DNA of 40,771 nucleotides, taken from positions 1-40,771 of the forward strand of contig JADFQD010000017.1 of NCBI GenBank assembly GCA_022561975.1, read 5' to 3'. The notes beneath the pieces are model-generated. The model was given only the letters and a program-made list of their open reading frames with translations, did not search any database and had not been told where the DNA came from. Positions 1 to 7,011 of this stretch are shown here, in pieces. This stretch comes from Acidobacteriota bacterium. Its GTDB lineage: Bacteria > Acidobacteriota > Thermoanaerobaculia > Multivoradales > JAHEKO01. Position 1 is the stretch's first letter. Every line of letters begins with the position of its first letter. The position numbers and the translations under genes were made by a program.

Positions 1-318
1 TTGTTGTTCCTCAATCCTCCCCCGGCGGGGTCCAGGCCCTGGACATCCTGCCAGGTACCCAGGATCATCCTGCCTCCGCGCTGGATCAACGCGGCGGGCA
101 CCGCGGTCGGCGCGGGCGCGGGAACTGCCGTAGGCGCGGGCGCGGCCCTCGCCACTTCACGCCTTCTGCAGGGGCTGGTCTTCGGAGTGAGCGCTACCGA
201 CCCTACGACCTATGTCGTGGTCATCGGTCTGGTCCTGGCCAGCGCGGTGCTAGCCAGCCTGCTTCCCGCCCTTCGGGCCTCGCGAACGGATCCGGTCGCC
301 CTTTTCAGGGCGGAGTAG
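1..318 (+). CDS. C-terminal end of an ABC-type permease (MacB/FtsX, ADOP-like), 5' part missing
   Basis: The frame is open from the first base and stops with TAG at 316-318. The last 70 or so residues read like the final transmembrane pair of MacB/FtsX-type permeases: LLQGLVFGVSATDP, then a hydrophobic stretch, then SLLPALRASRTDPVALFRAE. This matches the 'LFGVSPTDP ... PARRAARVDP ... LR.E' signature common in acidobacterial ADOP permeases (family knowledge). The first 30 residues (proline-rich, with RPWTSCQ) do not look like the family, so the coding sequence may already be broken upstream of about position 90. An alanine/glycine repeat (AVGAGAGTAVGAGA) lies just before the membrane segment. 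Only a fragment is in the window and the true start cannot be given. Confidence 0.6.
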   Translation: MLFLNPPPAGSRPWTSCQVPRIILPPRWINAAGTAVGAGAGTAVGAGAALATSRLLQGLVFGVSATDPTTYVVVIGLVLASAVLASLLPALRASRTDPVALFRAE

Positions 319-395
319 ATCGCTTGACGCTGTGGCCTCGATGAACTCATCTTGACCATGGTCAACCGTCTGAAGTCGCCTTCCGTGGATCGCCC

Positions 396-1280
396 CTAGT
401 GGATCACCCCTACCGGATCATCTTCATCGTCTGTGCGGTGATCACGGTCGGCGCGGGGGTTCTCCGGCGCCCGGACGTAGACGAGGATCTGAGGGAGCAC
501 CTTCCCGAACAGGTGACCGGGCAAGGGTTTACGACCTCCGTCACGTGCCAGGCATGCCATCCGGCTCAATACGACGCTTGGCGCCGTTCCTACCATCGCA
601 CCATGACCCAGGTGGCGACGCCGTCCACGGTGCTGGGAACGTTCGATGACATCGTCCTCGAGGACGGCGGTCAGACCATCCGTACAAAGCAGAAACAGGT
701 CGCCGGTCCGAACGACGTGAACCGCCACATCGACTATCAGTATCGTTTCGCCACCCAAGGCGCGAGTCACCACATTTCGAAACGGGTGCGTGCGAGCCTC
801 GTCAGGCGAGAGGTCTCCCGACGAAACCTGCTGACCGACCCAGGTGTGATCTTCCGTGAGCTGCTCGATCCGGCCGGCGCGCCACCGATACGCCCGGCTA
901 TCACCGGCATGGGCAATCACGGCGTTCCCATTCCTGTACATCATGGCGACTACGGTCGCACCCATACCGGCCAGCTCCGCGCGGTTCTCGACCGCTCGAA
1001 AAACCGCCTGATTCGCCTGTTCGAGAGCCTTGCGAAGCGTGTCTTCGACCGGATGGGAGCCCTGCCGAGATTTCCTTGGCAGGGCTTCAATGAAGTCGCA
1101 GACAGACAGCGTCACCAGCCGGGAAGCCACCTCGCCGTTGCCATGTCCACCCATTCCATCCGCGACCAAGAACAAGCCACGCTCGGCACGGATCGCAAAA
1201 TCGTCCTCGTTGGTCGAGCGGCTCTTGCCGACGTCGGAACGAGCTGCGGCTGAAGCACGAATGGCCAAACGACTCACCAC
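396..1280 (-). CDS. PP2C-family Ser/Thr protein phosphatase, C-terminus lost
   Basis: A metal-dependent PP2C phosphatase removes phosphate from Ser/Thr residues and often opposes Hanks-type kinases. Visible motifs, from a GTG start at 1280, are RSTNEDDF, the metal-binding VADGMGGHGNG, GMGATVVAM, AHAGDSRAYRW and LCTDGLT. The start is placed at the first of two adjacent GTG codons 22 nt after the stop of the J-domain gene; an ATG at 1430 would overlap that gene by 128 nt. Homology ends near DDVIERS (about 636). The final G-x-DN-I/V-T strand with the last metal-binding Asp is missing. The remaining 80 codons down to 396 are antisense to the cytochrome fragment and arginine/histidine-rich. As written the enzyme would probably be inactive. 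Confidence 0.7.
   Translation of the reverse strand: MVSRLAIRASAAARSDVGKSRSTNEDDFAIRAERGLFLVADGMGGHGNGEVASRLVTLSVCDFIEALPRKSRQGSHPVEDTLRKALEQANQAVFRAVENRAELAGMGATVVAMMYRNGNAVIAHAGDSRAYRWRAGRIEQLTEDHTWVGQQVSSGDLSPDEARTHPFRNVVTRALGGETILIVDVAVHVVRTGDLFLLCTDGLTAVLEDDVIERSQHRGRRRHLGHGAMVGTAPSVVLSRMACLARDGGRKPLPGHLFGKVLPQILVYVRAPENPRADRDHRTDDEDDPVGVIH
399..680 (+). pseudogene. N-terminal fragment of a membrane-anchored multihaem cytochrome c
   Basis: A GTG start at 399 gives a short N-terminus, a hydrophobic signal-anchor (YRIIFIVCAVITVGAGVL), and then a haem c-binding CxxCH motif (CQACH, residues 50-54). The following context, QYDAWRRSYHRTMTQVATP, is typical of large tetrahaem/TPR cytochromes in which the distal histidine follows a W-x-x-S-x-H stretch. 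Similarity fades after about VLEDGGQT (near 671). The frame stays open to 1253 but is then simply antisense to the PP2C and J-domain genes, so the rest of the expected several-hundred-residue protein is absent. The break coincides with a 14-bp palindrome at 653-666. It is either a real rearrangement or an assembly join. Confidence 0.6.
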
Positions 1281-1302
1281 CTGTTCTCGAGCCGCTTCGA
1301 AT

Positions 1303-1923
1303 TCAGCCGACCGATTTCGCCAGCCCCAAAGCCGTCTCGAAGGCGGCTCGGATTTCCTCCTTCTCGCCGCCCCAATCCAGAGCTTCTTTGTAGAACTTCG
1401 CGGCCTCGGGATACATTTTACTCTGATCAAAAGCCTTGGCGGCCTCTTCGAGGTAGACCGCGTTCATCGGCTCCAATTCGCAAGCCTTGACAAGAGATGC
1501 TCGGGCGCGGCCCATACCACCGGGCCGCTTCTGAGACGCCACGCCGAGAGAGTACCAGGCCTTGCCGCTATCGGGATCCTCGCGAGTGGCCTGCTCCAGG
1601 TTCTCGAGCGCCCCCGATACGTCCCCCGTGCGGAGAGACTCGAGACCTCTCGATATGTAGACCCGCGCCGCTTCCTCCGAGGAACCCCGCTGGGTCATGG
1701 AGGGACTCGCCAGCTCGCTGTCGAGCAACCTTCTGCGCTCGGGGTCCTTTAGCAGGTTGAAAGCTTGGGTGATCTCCTGGAACACCTCCTCAGCCTTGGC
1801 CTTCTCCGGGCCCCGAACGCGGTCCGGATGCTTTTCCCGAGCCAACTCGAGAAACCGTTGCCGGATTTGCTTCTCCGTCGAGTTCTGAGCCACTCCCAAA
1901 ACCGCATAGTAGTCTTTCGCCAT
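1303..1923 (-). CDS. J-domain protein with C-terminal TPR repeats
   Basis: 206 residues. Residues 4-68 form a DnaJ J-domain (DYYAVLGVAQNSTEKQIRQR) with the HPD tripeptide at 33-35 that stimulates Hsp70 ATPase. Residues 85-200 form about three tetratricopeptide units (AWYSLGVASQKRPGGMGRAR; AVYLEEAAKAFDQSKMYPEA). It lacks the Gly/Phe region and zinc-finger of a true DnaJ, so it is more likely a specialised co-chaperone or scaffold. An AAAGAGG ribosome-binding site lies about 8 nt before the ATG. It sits 35 nt downstream of the HEAT-like gene and 22 nt upstream of the PP2C start, apparently in one operon. Confidence 0.85.
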   Translation of the reverse strand: MAKDYYAVLGVAQNSTEKQIRQRFLELAREKHPDRVRGPEKAKAEEVFQEITQAFNLLKDPERRRLLDSELASPSMTQRGSSEEAARVYISRGLESLRTGDVSGALENLEQATREDPDSGKAWYSLGVASQKRPGGMGRARASLVKACELEPMNAVYLEEAAKAFDQSKMYPEAAKFYKEALDWGGEKEEIRAAFETALGLAKSVG

Positions 1924-1958
1924 CCCTTGGCCTCTTTCTCAACGACTCGGCAAAGCGC

Positions 1959-2987
1959 TCAAGTCCGCTTGATTCTATACAACTGCTTGGCCGTGCTTCG
2001 AACGGCATTCGCCACGTTGCGATCCCTGGCGAGCTGCTGCAGATCCCGAACAGAAAGACGAGGAACCAGGCGGGCGGCCAGCCCGACCGGGGTTCGCGGG
2101 TTCTTGACCAAGGCATGGGCGATCGAATACTTGCGCATCCAGGACCTCGATTTCCCAATCGCGGCGAGAACCTCGCCAATCACCGCCCGATTGTTTGCAA
2201 TATGCTCGATCTCCAACTCGCTGAGCGGATTGTTCGACAGCACCGAGGTCGCAACCATCGGGTTTGGATCCTTGATCAGTATCCCGCGCAGCGCCTTCGA
2301 GGCCCCCCGCGTCAAGCGCAGCCGCACCGGGATGGGCAGGGTTTTGATCTGCGATTCGTTGAGGCCGATGGCTTGGTCCTTTTCCCCGGTCGCCTCGACC
2401 GCAGCTTTGACTTCCTCGATGGCCTCGATCAGTTCTTCGTCGGTAACCGCATCGGCCTGCTCCTCGAGTTCCGCGCGCGACGTGCGGGGCCGTTTGTCAC
2501 GCGGCAGCAAGTACTCTCGATACTCATTGATTTTCCGCTTGGTGTACGCGGTAGCCCGCGAGTTGTGCTCGAGTTCGACCAGAATCCCGGGATTGTCCAT
2601 GATCAAGTCCTGGCGCAGAAGAAGAATCTCCTGCAACTCGGGCTCGATCACGAGGGCCAACTCGGCCATGAGATCGGGAGAGATCAGGCGTTGCCGCAAG
2701 ACAGCCTCGATCACCACCGGATGACGCAGGTGGCGCCCAAAGTAGGTCAACACTTCGGGAGTTGTGCCGTCTTCGACCAGAGCTGCCGCAATCTTCGGCT
2801 GGAGATGACCAAGGGACTCGGCGGCCTTGCGGCGTATTTCCTCCTGCGCCGATTCGGTCAAATGAACCTGGAGAGGAATCAACTCCGCCGGCGGAAGCGG
2901 CAACTGGCCGGAGGCGGCGAGCAGTTTCGCCTCGTCGCCGCCTTCCAGAACTTCGCGAGCCAGTCCCCGGAGTTCTCTGCCGGTCAT
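1959..2987 (-). CDS. HEAT/LRV-like helical repeat protein (paralogue A)
   Basis: 342 residues from the ATG at 2987 (MTGRELRGLA); the frame extends upstream to an ATG at 3119, and neither start has a clear ribosome-binding site. The protein is entirely helical: short two-helix units with AAESLGHLQPKI, HLRHPVVIEAVL, LRLTRGASKALRGILIKDPN and VLSNNPLSELEIEHIANNR, split by an acidic linker (EELIEAIEEVKAAVEATGE). Its C-terminal 55 residues (KYSIAHALVKNPRTPVGLAA, then L...L..RDL...A.DR....AVR) match the end of the protein encoded at 4021-4779, so the two are paralogues. No enzyme motif is seen. A scaffold role is the most that can be inferred from the fold and its neighbours (J-domain/TPR, RodZ-like, PP2C). 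Confidence 0.7.
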   Translation of the reverse strand: MTGRELRGLAREVLEGGDEAKLLAASGQLPLPPAELIPLQVHLTESAQEEIRRKAAESLGHLQPKIAAALVEDGTTPEVLTYFGRHLRHPVVIEAVLRQRLISPDLMAELALVIEPELQEILLLRQDLIMDNPGILVELEHNSRATAYTKRKINEYREYLLPRDKRPRTSRAELEEQADAVTDEELIEAIEEVKAAVEATGEKDQAIGLNESQIKTLPIPVRLRLTRGASKALRGILIKDPNPMVATSVLSNNPLSELEIEHIANNRAVIGEVLAAIGKSRSWMRKYSIAHALVKNPRTPVGLAARLVPRLSVRDLQQLARDRNVANAVRSTAKQLYRIKRT

Positions 2988-3150
2988 AGTGAGGCCGAAT
3001 CGGACACTTGGACCGTAACGGATGAACGGTGAGTGGATGCGTGAGTCCTCGGCTTCGAGGTCAAGGCGCGTCGACGCAGGCATAGTGGGGGCTCTGTCGA
3101 CGAGACCCAACGAAGACATCGGAGCCGAGCGCCGCGCAGGCGCTGAGTGT

Positions 3151-4011
3151 TCATCCGTTGCGGTCCACTAAGTCGTCGCGACGGATCACCAGGTCTCGTG
3201 CTACCTGCCCATCGAGCGGCGGCAGCGGGTAGGGTTCGCCGTTGACCTCGAGGCGAACGCCCTGCGGGTTACCCAGCGTGAGGAGAACTTCCTGATCCGC
3301 CTCTAGACGCATGGATTCCCCCTGGACGTGAAGCTCGCTTATTCGACGCCGCCCGTCCACCGAGGCCTCGACCCAGCAATCCGCGGTAAAATCCATGGTC
3401 ACCGTCAAGGCGGCGGGCTCCGCAGCATTGTCATCGACCGGCCGGGGCGGCGCCGGCGGCAGAACCGGCGCGGCAATGCTCGGCGCAATCGCTTCCTGCC
3501 GGCTCTGGCTTCCCCCCCAGTAGATCAAAAACGCTATCAGTGCCAACGCCAGCAACAGAGCCACGATCAGAAACCAATTGTTCTTGCGCTGTCTCCTTAA
3601 CGGCTTGGCCGACTCGGCTTCGTCGCCGGCTTCCGCGTTCAAGGACTCCTGCTGCGCGATCAGATAGGAGTTGACGACCTCGTCCGGATCGAGACCAACG
3701 AACCGCGCGTATTCACGCAGGAAACCCTTGGCGAATACCGAGGCCGGCAAAACGTCGAACCGGTCTTGCTCGAGCGCCTCGAGGTAGCGAATGCTGATCT
3801 TGGTGGCGTCCGCGATTTCGCCCAGTGGAACCTCCCGGATTTTTCGCTGGCTACGCAGCCATGCCCCAAAGCTCGCTGTCTCGCGGGCCTGATCTTCCTG
3901 CCATGGAGGCTGGCGGGTGCTCTGAGCTGTCACTGCTGGTTCCAATAAATCGGTTGGTCCGCCGGGCACGGAATGAACCAACACTTTATTGACGGCTGCC
4001 AAGACGGTCAA
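3151..4011 (-). CDS. RodZ-like membrane protein: HTH, one TM helix, DUF4115 domain
   Basis: 286 residues from an ATG at 4011. Residues 48-115 are an Xre-type helix-turn-helix of the RodZ class (FGAWLRSQRKIREVPLGEIA ... SVFAKGFLREYARFVGLDPD). A basic stretch (RRQRKNN) precedes a single transmembrane helix at about 145-165. A Pro-rich spacer leads to an extracytoplasmic beta domain (DUF4115) at about 205-280 (FTADCWVEASVDG). RodZ proteins link MreB to the envelope and take part in cell shape and type IV pilus placement (family knowledge). The 47 residues before the HTH are not conserved-looking, and a GTG at 3933 is an alternative start. It lies between the two HEAT-like paralogues, 9 nt after one of them. 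Confidence 0.8.
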   Translation of the reverse strand: MTVLAAVNKVLVHSVPGGPTDLLEPAVTAQSTRQPPWQEDQARETASFGAWLRSQRKIREVPLGEIADATKISIRYLEALEQDRFDVLPASVFAKGFLREYARFVGLDPDEVVNSYLIAQQESLNAEAGDEAESAKPLRRQRKNNWFLIVALLLALALIAFLIYWGGSQSRQEAIAPSIAAPVLPPAPPRPVDDNAAEPAALTVTMDFTADCWVEASVDGRRRISELHVQGESMRLEADQEVLLTLGNPQGVRLEVNGEPYPLPPLDGQVARDLVIRRDDLVDRNG

Positions 4012-4020
4012 ATGGCAAGG

Positions 4021-4779
4021 TCAAATAGAGTTCGCCTCGCTCTGAGGATCAATGCCAAGCAGGAGTCCCGCTCTACGGCGCACCTCCGGCGCAATCCCTC
4101 GGTCGGCCCGCACATCGCGCAGGTCCGACTTCTTCAAGTAGGCAAGTAGTTTGAGAGCCGTGCCCGACGGGGTCTTCGGATTCCGGGCGATCCCATCCCG
4201 AATCGAATAGCGACTCCCCCACTTTCGGTCACTCGCGATCCGCCCGAGAATTTCCGGCCGAACCGTATCGCCATGTACGAAGGGCGCCAGAAGCGCTTCG
4301 GTCAACCTTGGGTTCTCGAGCAGGGCCTCGACAACACGCAGGTCAGGGTCTTGCAGAAGCGGAGCGATAACACCTGGTCCCGCCTTGCGCGCGATGGCAA
4401 CGCGCTCCCCGATCTCGAGCCTCGGCAGCCGCTCGATGAGGTACCGATCCGCGGCCAGACGAACACGCTGCCGGATACGGGTGTTTCCGCCCACTTCCGC
4501 CAAGTCGCTCCAGGACAGAGCAGGCACCAAGTTGAGGGCCCTTGCTTCCCGAGTCTTGGGGTGCTGAACCAGCGCTTTGGGGACCTTGTGCGACAACAGC
4601 AGCCGCCGCTCGCCCAGAATAAGATCGATCACCCGCTTCGAGGCGTGGGGATTGCGAAGAGCCAGGCGAACGGTCTCGCCATCCAAGTGCTTGAGTTCCG
4701 ACTCGAGCAGCTCGACCATCTCCTGCTCGCCACACTCTCGCGGCCGGGCGGCGAGTTCGGCGCCACGAGGCGGTTCCAT
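4021..4779 (-). CDS. HEAT/LRV-like helical repeat protein with internal duplication (paralogue B)
   Basis: 252 residues, all helical, no catalytic motif. Residues about 63-116 and 190-243 are two copies of one 55-residue module. Copy 1 reads HKVPKALVQHPKTREARALN ... LSWSDLAEVGG ... VRLAADRYL. Copy 2 reads YSIRDGIARNPKTPSGTALK ... LKKSDLRDVRADRG ... VRRRAGLLL. Copy 2 is also closest to the C-terminus of the protein at 1959-2987. A -10-like TAGAAT lies 6 nt upstream of the ATG; an internal ATG at 4719 is possible but has AGGAG directly against it. It is the first gene of the minus-strand set and is separated from the plus-strand Gre-domain gene by 42 nt. Confidence 0.7.
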   Translation of the reverse strand: MEPPRGAELAARPRECGEQEMVELLESELKHLDGETVRLALRNPHASKRVIDLILGERRLLLSHKVPKALVQHPKTREARALNLVPALSWSDLAEVGGNTRIRQRVRLAADRYLIERLPRLEIGERVAIARKAGPGVIAPLLQDPDLRVVEALLENPRLTEALLAPFVHGDTVRPEILGRIASDRKWGSRYSIRDGIARNPKTPSGTALKLLAYLKKSDLRDVRADRGIAPEVRRRAGLLLGIDPQSEANSI

Positions 4780-4821
4780 TGCGCTATTCTACCCTGCCCG
4801 GAGCCACCCGACCCCACACTC

Positions 4822-6912
4822 ATGAGCCTTCCCAAGAACACCAGAAAGTACATCGAAGCCCAGAACTTCGACGCTGTCGAAGACGAATGGCTGACCCGTC
4901 TGAGTACGTCTCCCTCCGACCTGGACTATTTCACCTCGACCGCACGCGCGCTCGCTGCGACCAGCGGGGCCGAAGTGGCCCAGCAGCTTCTCGAGCTACT
5001 CGACGAACAACTCTCCAGCCAGGAGAACTGGGAAGATCGGCTGTCGGTTCTCGAGGCGACCGGTGAGATTTCCTACTCGGCTGAGGTTCTCAACCAGGAA
5101 ATCCTTTCCACTCTGGAGAAACTCTACCCGGAGAGCACCGTCGTTCAGACTCTGACCGAAAAGATGGGGCTCAAGCGAGCCGTCGCGGACCTTCCTCGGA
5201 CCTGGCAGAAGGTCCACCGCTTGCGGGGCGTCCTCGCCTACGACGTTGGCACCATCGTCGCCATGGAGGGAAAGGGCGTCGGTCGAGTCGGGGAAGTCAA
5301 CGTTCAGCTCGAGAAACTCAAAGTCGACTTCGAGAAGCACCCCGGCCTGACCGTCGGCTTCGGAGCCGCAGGCAAAGTACTGGAGCCTCTCGCGCCCGAC
5401 CATTTCCTGAGGCGCAAGTTAGAGGCTCCCGAGGTACTCGTTTCACTCGCCAAGTCCGATCCCTCCGCGCTTTTGAGACTAGTTCTTACCAGTCAGCCGA
5501 AACTGACAGCCAGCCAAGTCAAGGAGACTATGAGTGGTCTGATTGCGGACAAGAGCTGGGCCCCTTGGTGGGCCAAAGCGCGAAATCATCCCCAACTCGT
5601 GGCGACCGGAAAGGGCGCCCGCCAGCAATACAGCTGGGCCGACAGCGCTGCCGCGGCGGGAGAGGAAATCCGCGTTCAGTTCGAACGTGCGGATCTCGAG
5701 CAGAAACTCGAGATCTTCCTCCGAGAAGCCAAACGCAGCCCCGAAATAGCCATCGAGTACGGCAATACCCTGGCTCAGCTGGTCACCGAGAACAGCAAGA
5801 AGGAATCTGGCAAGGCGATTCGAATCCTGGCCGCGCTCGAACGCTCGAACCTCGCGATCGATAACCAGCCCAGGACCATTGACGACATTTTGAGAACCGC
5901 GACGGACCCAGCCGCGGTCATCCACTCGATCGGCGATCGCAGCCTCAGACTCACGTGCTTCGGCAGCCTCCCCGCACTCCGCACCGACTGGCCCGGCATC
6001 TTCGGCAACGCCGTGGGCCGCGAACAAGACGCCCCAGTGCTCGACTTTCTGTTCGAGACGTTGTGGTCCTCCGAGCGCAACCTGGCCGAGGAACTCGTGG
6101 ACCGCATTCTCAGCCAGCCCGCCAAGCGCCCGGCCGCCTTCCTCTGGCTTCTGGAAGGCCTCGGGAGAGCCCCCTACTTCGGAAAGCGCAATCCCGGGCG
6201 CGCGCTCGGGCAGCTGCTACGGGCGAAGAGTCTTCCCGCGTTCTCCAAGTACAAGGTCGCCATGAAGCGCATCCTCGAAGACGGTGCGGTGACGCAAGGG
6301 CTCATCCAGAGGCTCGAACCCGACCAAGCCGAGAGCGTTCACGAGTTGTTCGAGAGGACCTCGCTCGAAGAACATCTGCGGGACCGCCTATTGACTGCAC
6401 TGTATCTGCGCTTTCCGGACTTCAAGACCAGCGCCTCCACCTCGCTTTACGCCACGATGACGGTGATTGACGAGAAAAAGGCCGAGCTGAGAAATCTCCT
6501 CGAAGTCGAGATTCCGGCCAACCGCGCCGCCATAGAGGAGGCCCGAGCGCTCGGAGATCTACGTGAGAACTTCGAATACAAGTCGGCCCGCCAAAGACAC
6601 GAGTACCTGTCCGCCCGAGTTCACAACCTCGACGGGGAGCTCTCCCGAGCACAACCAATCCTGTTCGATCAAATCGATTCGACCGAAGTGCGCATCGGAG
6701 TCACGGTCATGCTTTCGAGCGCCGACGGTGACGGCTCGACCCGCGAGATCACCATCCTTGGACCATGGGAAAGCAATCCCGATCAGGGCATTCTCTCCTA
6801 CGAGTCCGAAGCCGCCGGCAACTTGCTGGGTAAGCGCAAGGGCGATCAGGTCGCGCTGGGGCGCGACAACTGGCGCATCGATTCGATCGTTCCCTGGCGA
6901 GGCGGCAAATAG
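4822..6912 (+). CDS. Long GreA/GreB-domain protein (transcript cleavage factor fused to a large N-terminal region)
   Basis: 696 residues, against about 158 for ordinary GreA. Residues 543-612 form the Gre coiled coil with the acidic tip ALGDLRENFEYKSARQ. Asp579 and Glu582 match the two tip acids that coordinate catalytic Mg2+ in the polymerase active site of E. coli GreA (D41, E44). Residues 618-690 form the FKBP-like C-terminal Gre domain (SYESEAAGNLLGKRKGDQVA). Residues 1-125 and 200-540 look like alpha-helical repeats. Residues about 130-195 are a small beta-rich segment (DVGTIVAMEGKGVGRVGEV ... VLEPLAPDHFL) reminiscent of CarD/TRCF-type barrels. Chlamydial GreA is also about 715 residues with a long extra N-terminus. 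The ATG at 4822 is chosen because the open frame before it is antisense to the divergent gene. Confidence 0.85.
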   Translation: MSLPKNTRKYIEAQNFDAVEDEWLTRLSTSPSDLDYFTSTARALAATSGAEVAQQLLELLDEQLSSQENWEDRLSVLEATGEISYSAEVLNQEILSTLEKLYPESTVVQTLTEKMGLKRAVADLPRTWQKVHRLRGVLAYDVGTIVAMEGKGVGRVGEVNVQLEKLKVDFEKHPGLTVGFGAAGKVLEPLAPDHFLRRKLEAPEVLVSLAKSDPSALLRLVLTSQPKLTASQVKETMSGLIADKSWAPWWAKARNHPQLVATGKGARQQYSWADSAAAAGEEIRVQFERADLEQKLEIFLREAKRSPEIAIEYGNTLAQLVTENSKKESGKAIRILAALERSNLAIDNQPRTIDDILRTATDPAAVIHSIGDRSLRLTCFGSLPALRTDWPGIFGNAVGREQDAPVLDFLFETLWSSERNLAEELVDRILSQPAKRPAAFLWLLEGLGRAPYFGKRNPGRALGQLLRAKSLPAFSKYKVAMKRILEDGAVTQGLIQRLEPDQAESVHELFERTSLEEHLRDRLLTALYLRFPDFKTSASTSLYATMTVIDEKKAELRNLLEVEIPANRAAIEEARALGDLRENFEYKSARQRHEYLSARVHNLDGELSRAQPILFDQIDSTEVRIGVTVMLSSADGDGSTREITILGPWESNPDQGILSYESEAAGNLLGKRKGDQVALGRDNWRIDSIVPWRGGK

Positions 6913-7011
6913 GGACACTAATCGCGAGATGCGGCCGCGGCGTAGATTACCTCGACGACTCGATCGTCGATTCTGAGCCGGACCCGGACGCTCGAGGCTG
7001 CCGGTGCTCCG

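Noticed and set aside
4273-4821. Upstream in-frame extension of the Gre-domain gene (183 codons)
   Set aside because: It is antisense to the HEAT-like gene and compositionally unlike the rest; the ATG at 4822 gives the natural start.
6935-6975. Terminator between the convergent Gre-domain and amidase genes
   Set aside because: Only a 6-bp CGACGA/TCGTCG stem without a T-tract is present.
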